NCBI GenBank assembly: GCA_021648745.1
Contig: JAKISE010000002.1
Coordinates: forward strand, 1 to 64,000
DNA from: Cyclobacteriaceae bacterium
Lineage (GTDB): Bacteria; Bacteroidota; Bacteroidia; Cytophagales; Cyclobacteriaceae
Direction of reading: 5' to 3'
DNA length: 64,000 bases
Part shown: positions 53,252 through 62,630 of the stretch, piece by piece
Numbering within the stretch: the stretch's first letter is position 1
Layout of the letters: the number at the start of each line of letters is the position of its first letter
The notes under the pieces: model-generated
Databases searched by the model: none
The model's input: the letters and a program-made list of their open reading frames with translations, nothing else
Told to the model about the DNA's origin: nothing
Position numbers and translations under genes: made by a program

Positions 53252-54175
53252 TTATTTTAATATGGAGACTTGGTCTTTAATTTCCTGCACTAGTTCCGTT
53301 GTTGGCTTGGTGGCATCCAACCAATGCAGCTTATAGCCCTTTTTCTCCATGCGTCTAAACCAAGTCATTTGGCGTTTGGCAAACTGACGGATGCCAATAT
53401 TTAGACGGTTAATCATTTCAGGCTTATCCATTTCCCCCAATAAATAAGCCGTTATCCAACGATATTCAAGGCCGTAGTAGGTTAAATCTGCAGCAGAAAT
53501 ACCTGATGCAAGCAAGGCTTCTACTTCTTCAATCATTCCGTTTTCTAAACGGTAGAGCAACCGCTCATGAATACGTTTCTTAACCAACTCTCTGTCTAAT
53601 TGTAACCCAAAAATGATAGGTTCAATGGTTGGCATTTTTCGTACTGGAGCGTTATTAGTTGAAAGGTACTCTCCTATTTCAATCCCACGTTTTATTTTCT
53701 TTGTGGTGCCAATATCAAGCTGTTTTAAAATATATGAAGGAATTAGTTCTACTCTTCTCAACAGCTCTCGCTCATCTAGTTTCTCTAATTTTTCCCTTAA
53801 CACCTCATTAATCGGAATAGCCGCCCAAGGATTACCTTCCAAAGCTGTTTCGATGTATAAACCACTGCCGCCACATAAAATAGGTTGTTTGTGTCTAGCT
53901 TGCACGTCTTCCAATGCTTGTACATAGTCCTTAAAATACTGGTTGATAAAGTATTTATCGCCAGCTTCTTGAATATCTATAAGGTGGTATCGGATATCAA
54001 CTCCATTAACCGTAAAATCGTCCAAATCTTTACCTGTGCCAATATCCATGCCTCTATACACTTGTCTGGAGTCAGCACTTAACACTTCTCCATTTAAGGC
54101 AAAGGCAAGGTGTGCTGCAAGCTTGGTTTTACCCACAGCAGTGGGGCCTGTTATCACAATTAATTTATCAGGCAT
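53252..54175 (-). CDS. miaA: tRNA dimethylallyltransferase
   Basis: 307 aa. Adds dimethylallyl to N6 of A37 in tRNAs reading UNN codons. Motifs: P-loop GPTAVGKTKLA (residues 8-18), DSRQVYRGMDIGTGK, YHLIDI, CGGSGLYIE, LTYYGLEYRW and TWFRRM near the C terminus. The start overlaps the stop of the upstream 254-aa gene by 8 bases, which suggests one transcript. Confidence 0.97.
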   Translation of the reverse strand: MPDKLIVITGPTAVGKTKLAAHLAFALNGEVLSADSRQVYRGMDIGTGKDLDDFTVNGVDIRYHLIDIQEAGDKYFINQYFKDYVQALEDVQARHKQPILCGGSGLYIETALEGNPWAAIPINEVLREKLEKLDERELLRRVELIPSYILKQLDIGTTKKIKRGIEIGEYLSTNNAPVRKMPTIEPIIFGLQLDRELVKKRIHERLLYRLENGMIEEVEALLASGISAADLTYYGLEYRWITAYLLGEMDKPEMINRLNIGIRQFAKRQMTWFRRMEKKGYKLHWLDATKPTTELVQEIKDQVSILK

Positions 54176-54932
54176 TCTTCTTTTTTAGGTTTAAGAGATA
54201 TTTAGCACTCCCTTGGTTAAAAAACTTATGGGGTGGCTCATTTTCACTTCCATTATCGGGTTTATAATTTCTAATACTCGAATCAGCATGGATACTAAAT
54301 GATTGAGGAGCCAACTCTCCTATCTTTTCAAATCCAATCTTTAAATAACCTCCTCCGTTTGACCAATCCAAGTCTGCATAAGTCATAATATCTTCAGGTG
54401 CCTGCTCTTTTATAAAATGCGATATAAGTTTACTTAATCCGCCCACTACGGTGATTCCATTTTTATTGCAAAAACGTATAAGTTGATGTGATTTAAATAC
54501 CTCTTCTCCCCTATGAACAGGACAAGATGCACTAAATACAGCAACTGCCATTAGTTCATCACCAAGCATTAACCCATATTTAAACTTACCATTGGCAGCT
54601 ACATTGAGGTGGTTCTCTTTCAAGAAAGCCATTAATTCTGGTTTATGAAGTTTTGCAATCTTGGTTTTTCGAGCAAATACACGTGTGGTTAAATTAAAAA
54701 GAGAATTAATTCTAGCCTGCACTACCTTTCTTTTAAGCGACCAATGGTCTTCCCAAATATGTACAATCTTACTATTATCAGGGATGGAATAACCTGGCTC
54801 GTCCGTTTCTTCTATTGAATGGAAAACAAAACTAATGTTGGAGCCTGGAAGGATTAGTCCCCAAGGCTGAAGCATATAATTAGTTTGACTTTGACTAATA
54901 AAAGAGATAACATCTTTGGGGAATGTATTCAC
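54168..54932 (-). CDS. Uncharacterised protein encoded with miaA
   Basis: 254 aa, no signal peptide. The text has VIHIWEDHWSLKRK-like HIWEDHW, then RVFARKTKIAKL, KYGLMLGDELMAVAVFSAS and LIRFCNKNGITVVGGLSKLI. The latter pieces recall a GNAT-like fold seen in some phage and Bacteroidota proteins that follow a restriction-endonuclease-like N-terminal part. No function is claimed. The 8-base overlap with miaA suggests coupling, perhaps a tRNA-related role. Confidence 0.6.
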   Translation of the reverse strand: MNTFPKDVISFISQSQTNYMLQPWGLILPGSNISFVFHSIEETDEPGYSIPDNSKIVHIWEDHWSLKRKVVQARINSLFNLTTRVFARKTKIAKLHKPELMAFLKENHLNVAANGKFKYGLMLGDELMAVAVFSASCPVHRGEEVFKSHQLIRFCNKNGITVVGGLSKLISHFIKEQAPEDIMTYADLDWSNGGGYLKIGFEKIGELAPQSFSIHADSSIRNYKPDNGSENEPPHKFFNQGSAKYLLNLKKKNA

Positions 54933-54941
54933 GGCACAAAA

Positions 54942-55964
54942 TTAGACTAAAAACTGAGTTAACTCTGCTCCTATTCCGTTTGCAGAAGGTAGCTTTATAT
55001 TGCCATTTACTAAGCGAGCCCCTTGGGCAATGTTATTTGTTAAAAGCATATTACCATCCATATCTATATAATCTAGTTGGGGGCTTAATTGTGCAATGGC
55101 TGAAATCCCTACAGAAGATTCTGTCATGCAACCAACCATTACTTTAAGGCTAAGTTGCTTGGTCTGTTCGATCATTCTTCGCGCGGGAGTTAGCCCTCCA
55201 CATTTCATAAGTTTAATATTAATCCCGTGAAAATACCCTTTACATTTTGCAACAGAATCTTCTTTAATGCAGCTTTCATCTGCTATAATTGGGAGCGCGC
55301 TATGGGCATAAACTTCTTTCATCCCCTTCCAATTATCTGCTTTTAAGGGTTGTTCGATAAATTCAACTCCCAACTTTTTAAATAGTTTGGAATTCTCAAT
55401 GGTTTCCTCCACACCCCAACCGCAATTGGCATCTATCCTAAAAACAGCATTGGTGTGTTTCCGTAGTTCCTTTATGATGGCAATGTCTTCAGATGTGCCC
55501 AACTTAATTTTATAGATTGGCCAAGGCACTTCCTTCATTTTATTAACCATTGTTTCAATAGAATCAATACCAATGGTGTAGTTAGACTGTGGAAGTCGTT
55601 GAATATTTTGTCCCCAAATCTTATGTAATGGTTTTCCTTGTAGTTTTCCGTACAAATCGTGTATAGCTAAATCAATAGCACTTTGTGCAAATGTATTAGC
55701 AGAAAGGATGTCATTGGTTTTCTCCCAAAACTCTTCTGGCTTACTGCCATCATAGGCTTCAATCTTAGTTTTGGCCGCTTCAATTACCTCCACCATAGAT
55801 TCGAGTGAATTATTATAATAATTACTAGCAGTACCCTCTCCTAGCCCTGTAAACTGTCCATCACTAAGTTGTACAATTAATGTTTTTTGTACATCTCGCT
55901 CGTCATGGGCAATCTTAAACGTATGTTTTAAATGTAAATCAAAAGGGCGCAATTTTAATTTCAT
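54942..55964 (-). CDS. Dipeptide epimerase (L-Ala-D/L-Glu type), enolase superfamily
   Basis: 340 aa. Muconate-lactonising-enzyme subgroup. Catalytic lysine in PIYKIKLGTS, metal ligands in FRIDANCGW, EFIEQPL and IIADESC, and second-face lysine in GINIKLMKCGGL. CMTESSVGISA is also typical. It probably epimerises L-Ala-D-Glu from cell-wall turnover; substrate specificity in this family varies, so other dipeptides are possible. The downstream 254-aa gene begins 10 bases later. Confidence 0.9.
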   Translation of the reverse strand: MKLKLRPFDLHLKHTFKIAHDERDVQKTLIVQLSDGQFTGLGEGTASNYYNNSLESMVEVIEAAKTKIEAYDGSKPEEFWEKTNDILSANTFAQSAIDLAIHDLYGKLQGKPLHKIWGQNIQRLPQSNYTIGIDSIETMVNKMKEVPWPIYKIKLGTSEDIAIIKELRKHTNAVFRIDANCGWGVEETIENSKLFKKLGVEFIEQPLKADNWKGMKEVYAHSALPIIADESCIKEDSVAKCKGYFHGINIKLMKCGGLTPARRMIEQTKQLSLKVMVGCMTESSVGISAIAQLSPQLDYIDMDGNMLLTNNIAQGARLVNGNIKLPSANGIGAELTQFLV

Positions 55965-55980
55965 ATTTAATTACTTAAGC

Positions 55981-56874
55981 TTAAAATCTAATATCTGACT
56001 TACTCATTCTTAGGTGCATCGCATCAGGATTATCTATGGCTTCCTCAATTTGTGATAGTAAGAGTTGTTTATCCTTACCCAGCACGCCCTTGAGCACGAG
56101 GCTGTTGGAAGCGTGGTCGCTTCTGAATATGGTGCTTTCAAGGGCCAAGTGGCTCATAAAAAGGTGAAGTTCTTCGAATAGCTGAGTTGTGTTTAGCTCA
56201 ATAAACTCTCCATCATATCTATTTTTATAATGAGCTAGTCCTTTATGTGCAGTTAACACCAAAGTAGAAGCAAACTTTGGTTGGGTTAAATTAAGCACCT
56301 TAGCAGAGTTAATTGCGTGCTGTTTCGTTAAAATAGTTCCTCCTACGCCATTTATAATCATAACAGAACTATCCATACCAGCTTTTTTCGATTTATTTAG
56401 CCCTTCAATGGTGGTTTGATAAGTTTCTCCTTTCTTAATGGCTTTGAGCACTTCGCTATCTCCAGACTCAATCCCAACGTATAATAAAGACAGGCCTTTT
56501 TCTCGAAGCAGCTTAAGATCTTCTAATGATTTACGAGCCATATTACTTGGAGAAGCATAGGTGGAAACTCTTCGCAAGTTTGGAAATGTGGTAGCTAACT
56601 TCTCCAATATCCTAACAAGCCTACTGGTTGATAGTACTAATGGATCTCCATCCGCTAAAAATACTTTCCTAATTTGCGAGGCATGGGGTTTAAATGCTTC
56701 GATATCTGCAAATACTTCTTCCTCTTTTCGAGCTTTAAATGATTTAGAGGTGTACATTTCACAGAATGAGCATTCGTTCCATGAACAACCCAGAGTTACC
56801 TGAATAATTAAAGAATTCCCTTCACTAGGTGGTCGAAACAGGGGTTCATCGTAGTTGATTGGGAACATTTGCAT
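55981..56874 (-). CDS. Radical SAM protein
   Basis: 297 aa. Cluster motif GCSWNECSFCEMY with cysteines at 30, 35 and 38 (C-x4-C-x2-C, the variant of this subfamily). Then VFLADGDPLVLS, SLLYVGIESGDSEVLK and DSSVMIINGVGG, all typical of the radical SAM barrel. The reaction is unknown. A second in-frame ATG lies 6 bases inside. Its stop is 17 bases before the epimerase start, so they are probably one operon. Confidence 0.9.
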   Translation of the reverse strand: MQMFPINYDEPLFRPPSEGNSLIIQVTLGCSWNECSFCEMYTSKSFKARKEEEVFADIEAFKPHASQIRKVFLADGDPLVLSTSRLVRILEKLATTFPNLRRVSTYASPSNMARKSLEDLKLLREKGLSLLYVGIESGDSEVLKAIKKGETYQTTIEGLNKSKKAGMDSSVMIINGVGGTILTKQHAINSAKVLNLTQPKFASTLVLTAHKGLAHYKNRYDGEFIELNTTQLFEELHLFMSHLALESTIFRSDHASNSLVLKGVLGKDKQLLLSQIEEAIDNPDAMHLRMSKSDIRF

Positions 56875-56907
56875 GCTGCAAATGTAAGTGGATTTTTAGA
56901 TTAGCAA

Positions 56908-56950
56908 AGCACTTCTTCTTCCTCGTTTGAAGCGAGGAAGAAGAAGTGCT
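56908..56950 (-). terminator. Perfect 18-bp hairpin behind the surface-repeat protein gene
   Basis: AGCACTTCTTCTTCCTCG (56908-56925), 7-base loop, perfect complement 56933-56950. It begins 4 bases after the stop of the gene at 56954. The T-run on the minus strand is short (TTTGC), so it may act as a weak terminator or an RNA-stabilising stem. Confidence 0.75.
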
Positions 56951-56953
56951 GTA

Positions 56954-58282
56954 TTAATGAATCATAATCCCCACAGAATAACCCGCCCAGAGCTTACCAT
57001 TGCCTGCAGTAGTTGCTAAAAACTCAGGAGAAGTTTCAATGGCGTTGGGCATATAATTATACGAAATGCCAATAAATGGATAGAAAGAGCTCATTTTTTT
57101 CGATAATCTTGACCCCAATTCAATATGAGCTGCATACCTCATTCGTAATTCATCATCGAACTTTTTGTTAAGGTTATAATGCCCCAGTTCTGCAGAGAAA
57201 TTAAAGTAATTACGCCACACATTTGGGTCTTGCGATTTAGTAAAGGAGATGATACCAAGTCGGTAACTGGCACCCCACTTAATTTCGCGCTCTTGCTTAT
57301 AATTAGTGGAATAAATGATTTCGTTATACGAATAAAAGCCTCGGAGGGCAGCTCTCTTCCTCAAATTAAGTGGCTTGCCTGTAAATAAACCGTAATTGCT
57401 TAAGTATAGTTCCGACATATATGCTCTGGGGTTCATAATGCCACCAATATTGAGCAATCCAAAAGCAGGTCCATCTTTATAATCAATAGGTTTGGCACTT
57501 TTAAAAATATTGATGATGCCAATTTGAGTACCTGCAACTCGATTTCCAATATTTAAAATACCAATTTGCCACCCACCCATATCGCCAGTAGTATTAACTA
57601 CGCCAATTTGCATACCTGTATTGCTGCTCGGATTGGGCCCTTTGGTAGAATTAATTACACCTGAATGATTATAACCTCCCAATTGAATGCCTGTGCTACT
57701 TCCCTGTGTAGTATTAAGCAGTAGTGAAATTTGAACACCCGACATTGATTTCTTAGAGTAATTGCCCAAAAGCGATATTTGAGTACCCATGGTAAAACTG
57801 CCTACGTAATTAAACAAACCACCAATTTGAGCACCAATCAGGTATTTCTGGGTGTTATTCACTCCAGCCGTAATCTGGGCGCCCTCTGTGTTTGTACCTG
57901 TGTAATTTAAAAAACCAGAGATTTGAAACCCTGTTAAATTTGTCTCATACCCTTTTCTACGCTGTTTCCTTTTTTCTTTTTCGGTAAATCCTACCATTTC
58001 GTTTCCCCCAATAAAATTGGCTATACCCGAAATATGAATACCGCTAGCTGAAGCCGTATTAAAACCTGCTAGCCCGTTAAGTTCGAAATAGCGAGTACTA
58101 TAGCCATACCCTGTAAACAGGTTGAGAGAGAACATATTCTCGTATTCACCAGGATCGAGGCCATTGGTACTAATGCCAGGAAATAGCCCTAATTGAATGC
58201 TGCTTTTTTTATATACAGCACTTTTATTTTGAGCGAACATAATTTGCCAACTAAAAAGCAGAATTATGGAAAGTCGTATCAT
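56954..58282 (-). CDS. Outer membrane protein with LA_2272-like surface repeats
   Basis: 442 aa. Signal peptide 1-17. The middle (~100-300) is made of ~20-residue units of the form G-x-Q-I-G-x-x-N (GAQITAGVNNT, GAQIGGLFNYVGS, GTQISLLGNYS, GWQIGILNIGN, GTQIGIINIF). They should form a regular beta-solenoid or barrel; such units are known as LA_2272 surface repeats. The C-terminal ~130 residues are barrel-like strands ending GYSVGIMIH. Function unknown, surface location likely. Confidence 0.75.
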   Translation of the reverse strand: MIRLSIILLFSWQIMFAQNKSAVYKKSSIQLGLFPGISTNGLDPGEYENMFSLNLFTGYGYSTRYFELNGLAGFNTASASGIHISGIANFIGGNEMVGFTEKEKRKQRRKGYETNLTGFQISGFLNYTGTNTEGAQITAGVNNTQKYLIGAQIGGLFNYVGSFTMGTQISLLGNYSKKSMSGVQISLLLNTTQGSSTGIQLGGYNHSGVINSTKGPNPSSNTGMQIGVVNTTGDMGGWQIGILNIGNRVAGTQIGIINIFKSAKPIDYKDGPAFGLLNIGGIMNPRAYMSELYLSNYGLFTGKPLNLRKRAALRGFYSYNEIIYSTNYKQEREIKWGASYRLGIISFTKSQDPNVWRNYFNFSAELGHYNLNKKFDDELRMRYAAHIELGSRLSKKMSSFYPFIGISYNYMPNAIETSPEFLATTAGNGKLWAGYSVGIMIH

Positions 58283-58383
58283 TGCAGAAACAAGATAGTT
58301 ATTTTCAAATAGTCAATTCATCAAAATCGTTGAACAAACATATTAATCGATAAATGCCCTGTTTTTTTTCGATAATAATATCT

Positions 58384-59133
58384 ATGGATTATTTACAAGC
58401 AGTATTTTTAGTGGCCGTAGGTGTTGTAGCTGGCTTTATTAATACAGTAGCTGGAGGAGGCTCTTTGCTTACCTTGCCTATTCTTATCTTTTTAGGTCTT
58501 CCGCCCTCGATGGCTAATGGCACCAATCGAGTAGCTATTTTCTTTCAAAATATCTCTGGCATAGCAGGGTTTAAGAGTAAGGGTGTATTTATTTTTCCAT
58601 ATAGCTTATGGGTAGGTATTTCTGCCTTATTGGGTGCCATATTAGGTGCTCAGTTTTCAGTTCAAATAAGAGGGGAATTATTTAATCAAATATTGGCTGT
58701 TGTGATGATAGCTGTAGTTATTATTACCATTGTCAACCCTATAAAAAATCCAAATGAAACACTAGAGCGATTTGGTAAGAAACACCAAGCTATTGGTATC
58801 ATAACTTTCTTTTTTATAGGTGTTTACGGTGGATTTATTCAAGCAGGAGTTGGCTTTATAATAATGGGTTCACTTACCATAATTAATCGAATTTCCTTAG
58901 TTAAATCTAACAGTATAAAAGTGTTTGTAGTATTTACTTACACCATTGCCGCATTGGCTGTTTTTATAATCGAAGATCAAATTAATTGGATTTATGGACT
59001 CACACTTGCCGTAGGCAATATGGGAGGTGCCTGGATTGCCAGCAGATGGTCTGTAGGCAAAGGAGATGTATGGATTAGGCGATTTATGATTGTGATGGTA
59101 ACAGCATTGGCTGTCAAATTATGGATTGGTTAA
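58384..59133 (+). CDS. TauE/SafE-family membrane exporter
   Basis: 249 aa from ATG 58384 (MDYLQAVFLVAVGVVAGFIN); ten codons upstream are open but not family-like. Seven or eight membrane helices and the family motif FINTVAGGGSLLTLP ... NGTNRVAIFFQ, repeated in half form as GGFIQAGVGFIIM. These carriers move sulfite, sulfoacetate or other organosulfur anions. The substrate here is unknown and there are no sulfur genes nearby. Confidence 0.92.
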   Translation: MDYLQAVFLVAVGVVAGFINTVAGGGSLLTLPILIFLGLPPSMANGTNRVAIFFQNISGIAGFKSKGVFIFPYSLWVGISALLGAILGAQFSVQIRGELFNQILAVVMIAVVIITIVNPIKNPNETLERFGKKHQAIGIITFFFIGVYGGFIQAGVGFIIMGSLTIINRISLVKSNSIKVFVVFTYTIAALAVFIIEDQINWIYGLTLAVGNMGGAWIASRWSVGKGDVWIRRFMIVMVTALAVKLWIG

Positions 59134-59173
59134 TCCAGACACATAGTTTGTAAAGGCTCTAACTAGCTTGATT

Positions 59174-59875
59174 TCAACTATTCATCAAGTTTAATGTATG
59201 GCAGGCCACTAGCCCTGCTGTTTCTGTTCTGAGCCGACTTTGGCCAAGGCTAACTTTTTGAAACCCATTACTAAAAGCTAATTCGAGTTCAGTTTTGTTA
59301 AAATCCCCCTCTGGGCCAATAAGCACTACTGAATTCTCATTAACTTGAACTTTATCCTTTAATTTGTGAGGGTTATCAAAATCGACATAGGCAATATATT
59401 TTGATTGTTTTTCAGGAATATGGCTTATTAAGCTCTCTAAATCTTGGTAAAGTTTGATAATCGGCATTTGGTATTTTAACGATTGCTTCATAGCCGAAAC
59501 TGCCTTTTTTTGCATTCGTTCTAAATTGATATTTTTACGCTCAGAATGACGACCAAAAAAGAAACTAATTTCATCTACCCCAATTTCAATAGCCTTTTCT
59601 AAAAACCACTCAGTTCGCTCAATTTGTTTTGTAGGGGCTATACCAATATGAATATAATAGGGAAGCTCATCCTTTCGCTGATGGCTGATGATATCAAAAG
59701 TTGTCTTTTTTTGGTGAGCTTCTAAAATTCTTACTTTAAATTTTGACCCTGTACCATCAACCACGTCTAAGGTGTCTCCAACAATGTGCCGAAGCACTTT
59801 AATACAATGTTTCGACTCCTCTTCGGTTAAAAAGTGAGAGCCATTCATTATATCGGGTTGATAGAAGAGTTTCAT
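59174..59875 (-). CDS. rsmE: 16S rRNA (uracil-1498-N3)-methyltransferase
   Basis: 233 aa. SPOUT-fold methylase. The N-terminal PUA-like part (HFLTEEESKHCIKVLRH) is followed by KQIERTEWFLEKAIEIGVDE, then SAM-knot motifs LIGPEGDFNKTELE and SLGQSRLRTETAGL. It methylates U1498 of 16S rRNA in the 30S subunit. The start overlaps the stop of the acyl-CoA-binding gene by one base. Confidence 0.96.
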   Translation of the reverse strand: MKLFYQPDIMNGSHFLTEEESKHCIKVLRHIVGDTLDVVDGTGSKFKVRILEAHQKKTTFDIISHQRKDELPYYIHIGIAPTKQIERTEWFLEKAIEIGVDEISFFFGRHSERKNINLERMQKKAVSAMKQSLKYQMPIIKLYQDLESLISHIPEKQSKYIAYVDFDNPHKLKDKVQVNENSVVLIGPEGDFNKTELELAFSNGFQKVSLGQSRLRTETAGLVACHTLNLMNS

Positions 59876-60135
59876 TATTCGTTTACATGTAGTTGACCTA
59901 CCAAGGCCACATACTGTGCCATAGCATCTTCGGAAGAAGTACCTTTAATACTTTCCCAAGCATCGTATTTAGCAGCTCCTTTAAAATCGAATCCTGCAGG
60001 GCGTTCGCCTCTAACATCACCTTCACTTGCTTGTTTAAATAAGCTGTAGAGTTTTAGTAGGTCTTCATTACTTGGCCTTTGGGTTAACTCTTTTGACTGT
60101 ATTGCAGCGTTCTCAAATTCTTCTTTTGTTGTCAT
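59875..60135 (-). CDS. Acyl-CoA-binding protein
   Basis: 86 aa from ATG at 60133-60135 (MTTKEEFENAAIQSKEL); an ATG 12 bases upstream is also possible. Typical ACBP four-helix text: LLKLYSLFKQASEGDV, RPAGFDFKGAAKYDAWE and KGTSSEDAMAQYVALV, with the conserved Y, K and Y ligands for acyl-CoA. It buffers long-chain acyl-CoA in the cytoplasm. It forms an operon with rsmE through a one-base overlap. Confidence 0.95.
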   Translation of the reverse strand: MTTKEEFENAAIQSKELTQRPSNEDLLKLYSLFKQASEGDVRGERPAGFDFKGAAKYDAWESIKGTSSEDAMAQYVALVGQLHVNE

Positions 60136-60168
60136 AATTTTATGCATAAAAAAAGTTGTTGGGTGTGT

Positions 60169-60176
60169 CAAATATA
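60169..60176 (-). promoter_or_regulatory. Bacteroidota -7 box of the acbp-rsmE operon
   Basis: Minus strand TATATTTG, an exact TAnnTTTG match, ~34 bases upstream of the chosen ATG. A TTG pair further upstream sits closer than the ideal spacing. Confidence 0.5.
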
Positions 60177-60218
60177 AATGACAACTCAACAACTTAATTA
60201 ATTAATTTCTGATTTAAT

Positions 60219-61505
60219 CTATCGATTATCCATTGAAACGTAATTTCTTTCGTTGCTTCCTACATATACTTGGCGTGGACGACCAATGGGTTCACCATTT
60301 TCTCTCATTTCTTTCCACTGTGCAATCCAACCTGGTAAACGACCCAATGCAAACATTACGGTAAACATTTCTGTAGGAATACCCAATGCTCGGTAAATAA
60401 TGCCTGAGTAGAAATCAACATTTGGATAAAGCTTTCTTTCTACGAAATAAGGATCTCTTAAAGCTTCTTCTTCCAAACCTTTAGCAATATCAAGGATTGG
60501 ATCATTAACGCCTAATTTGGCTAGTACATCATCAGCAGCTTTTTTTATGATTTTAGCTCGAGGGTCAAAGTTCTTATACACTCTATGACCAAAGCCCATT
60601 AAACGGAACGGGTCATTTTTATCTTTTGCTTTTGCCATCCATTTAGCCGTGTCACCACCGTCTGCTTGAATCTGCTCTAGCATTTCAATTACTGCTTGGT
60701 TGGCACCACCATGAAGAGGACCCCAGAGCGCGCAAACACCTGCAGATATAGACGCATATAAACTTGCATGAGACGAGCCTACAACTCTTACTGTAGCTGT
60801 AGAGCAATTTTGCTCATGATCAGCATGTAAAATCAGCAATTGATCTAGGGCTTTCGCTACCACAGGGTCAACTTCATAATCTTCTACAGGCAAGCCAAAC
60901 ATCATTTTTAAAAAATTAGCTGTATAATCTAATTTGTTATCAGGATACATTACCGGATGGCCCATCTCATTTTTAAAAGCCCATGCTGCAAAAGTTGGCA
61001 ACTTAGCTAATAATCTTATAATGCTTAAATCTACCTCATCAGAAGACCTATTAGGGTCTAAAGACTCTGGGTAGAAAGCTGTAAGCGATGTAACCAACGA
61101 AGAAAGAACACCCATTGGGTGGGCTGCTGAAGGAAAGCCATCTAAAATCTTTTTAATATCCTCATGAACTAAAGTATGGTGGCTGATTTCATTTTTAAAA
61201 TGTTCTAATGTCTTTTGATCTGGTAACTCACCATAGATAATCAGATAAGATACTTCTAAAAATGAAGATTTTTCAGCGAGTTCTTCAATGGTATACCCCC
61301 TATATCTTAAAATTCCTTTTTCGCCATCTAAAAATGTGATTGCACTCTTTGTAGAGCCTGTATTTTTAAACCCTGGATCTATTGTAATAACACCACTCTG
61401 ACTTCTAAATTTGCCAATATCAATGGCAACTTCACCTTCAGAGCCTTCAATTACTGGCAACTCATAGGTTTTGCCATTTATCTTAATTTCTGCTGAATTC
61501 GACAT
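60219..61505 (-). CDS. gltA: Citrate synthase
   Basis: 428 aa from ATG at 61503-61505 (MSNSAEIKINGKTYELP); a longer start exists but is not family-like. Type II (hexameric) citrate synthase. Catalytic motifs: HADHEQNCSTATVR, GPLHGGANQAVIEML, MGFGHRVYKNFDPRA, and the aspartate in YPNVDFYSGIIYRALG. Condenses oxaloacetate and acetyl-CoA at the TCA-cycle entry. It stands alone on the minus strand. Confidence 0.98.
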   Translation of the reverse strand: MSNSAEIKINGKTYELPVIEGSEGEVAIDIGKFRSQSGVITIDPGFKNTGSTKSAITFLDGEKGILRYRGYTIEELAEKSSFLEVSYLIIYGELPDQKTLEHFKNEISHHTLVHEDIKKILDGFPSAAHPMGVLSSLVTSLTAFYPESLDPNRSSDEVDLSIIRLLAKLPTFAAWAFKNEMGHPVMYPDNKLDYTANFLKMMFGLPVEDYEVDPVVAKALDQLLILHADHEQNCSTATVRVVGSSHASLYASISAGVCALWGPLHGGANQAVIEMLEQIQADGGDTAKWMAKAKDKNDPFRLMGFGHRVYKNFDPRAKIIKKAADDVLAKLGVNDPILDIAKGLEEEALRDPYFVERKLYPNVDFYSGIIYRALGIPTEMFTVMFALGRLPGWIAQWKEMRENGEPIGRPRQVYVGSNERNYVSMDNR

Positions 61506-61618
61506 AATAAAAAATGATTTTATCGCTTTTATACTAGGATGCAATTTACAAAATTTTGTGCTGAAATGAAAGATTTTTGACTAGGCATAAACACAAATAG
61601 TTCAATTAGTTTTGGAAC

Positions 61619-61656
61619 TAAAAAAAACACCTTACAATAAGCTACTGTAAGGTGTT
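61619..61656 (-). terminator. Intrinsic terminator downstream of the SPFH protein gene
   Basis: On the minus strand: AACACCTTACA, 9-base loop, TGTAAGGTGTT, then a run of 7-8 T. Perfect 11-bp stem. It lies ~95 bases past the stop of the gene at 61750, beyond a solitary element end. Confidence 0.88.
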
Positions 61657-61730
61657 AAGTATTAAAATTTTAGTTGGAATTATTCCAAAATTGCTATTCA
61701 AATTTAGGCTTTGATGCTAACTAACAAATA

Positions 61731-61748
61731 TTATCCCGAACTCAGGTT
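61731..61748 (-). mobile_element. Solitary IS982/MITE-type terminal repeat
   Basis: Read on the minus strand: AACCTGAGTTCGGGATAA, identical to the right end of the miniature element at 40337. It begins one base after the stop codon of the SPFH gene. No matching opposite end is seen within the next 240 bases, so it is a remnant. Confidence 0.6.
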
Positions 61749-61749
61749 A

Positions 61750-62574
61750 TTAGTTGCCTCCTAAAATTAATGGCATTCCGTCTTTACCACTGCCAATTAT
61801 AATTGTTTTAGAATTTGGCGATTTAGAAAGTTCTAAAGTGGCTTCAATACCTCTCATTTTTAAAAGTTCTGGTGTTAAACTACTGTTAATAATTCTGTTA
61901 GCAGTAGCTTCTCCTTCGGCTGCAATTTTTTTACGTTCCGCCTCTTTTAGCTCTTTTGACAGCTTGAACTCATAAGCCAAAGATTCTTGTTCTTGCCCAA
62001 GTTTAAGTTCAATAGCGTTCTTTATATTTACTGGTAAAATTACCTCACGAATCAATAAGGCGTTCATTTTAATATTATTATCTTCACCACTAAGTGTTAA
62101 TTCTGCCTCATTAATAATGTTTGTTTCAACTTCTTGTCGTTTGGTAGAATAGATTTCTTCGGCAGAATACCTGCCCATCACCTGTCGTACTGCTGAACGA
62201 ACCTCTGGAACAACCAATGTTTGGATATAACCTTTACCAAAACGTTCGTGCACATAACCAATTTTGTTTTGAAATGGATTAAATCGAACGGTTACATCAA
62301 CGGCAATACTCAAGCCATTTTTATCAAGCACATTCATTTTTTCCTCGGCTGTTTGCTCTTTTACATTATAAATGTACATTGTGTTCCAAGGGGCAACCAC
62401 ATGAAATCCCTGTCCATAAACTATGTCTTTGTCAAGGCCACCAGAGAACTTCTTGAAAAGAACGCCTGTTTCTCCTGGTTTAATGGTTAAAAACGTGCTG
62501 TTCGAAAGGATGAGCCCGAAGATAAGAACTGCTCCAATGATAAAGACATAAGGTAATAGTTTTCTGTTATCCAT
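61750..62574 (-). CDS. SPFH/prohibitin-family membrane protein
   Basis: 274 aa. One N-terminal membrane helix (~8-25, YVFIIGAVLIFGLILS), then the SPFH domain (IKPGETGVLFKKFSGGLD ... GFHVVAPWNTMYIYNVKEQ), a helical stalk (EFKLSKELKEAERKKIAAEG) and a short C-terminal tail ending LILGGN. Such proteins form large rings on the membrane and assist proteases or membrane order. A mobile-element end abuts the stop codon, so the tail may have been trimmed or altered. Confidence 0.93.
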   Translation of the reverse strand: MDNRKLLPYVFIIGAVLIFGLILSNSTFLTIKPGETGVLFKKFSGGLDKDIVYGQGFHVVAPWNTMYIYNVKEQTAEEKMNVLDKNGLSIAVDVTVRFNPFQNKIGYVHERFGKGYIQTLVVPEVRSAVRQVMGRYSAEEIYSTKRQEVETNIINEAELTLSGEDNNIKMNALLIREVILPVNIKNAIELKLGQEQESLAYEFKLSKELKEAERKKIAAEGEATANRIINSSLTPELLKMRGIEATLELSKSPNSKTIIIGSGKDGMPLILGGN

Positions 62575-62630
62575 AATTTTTGTTTTTTTAAGTTTTGGGT
62601 ATTAGAAAGTTAGATTTTCTGAGTGCAATA

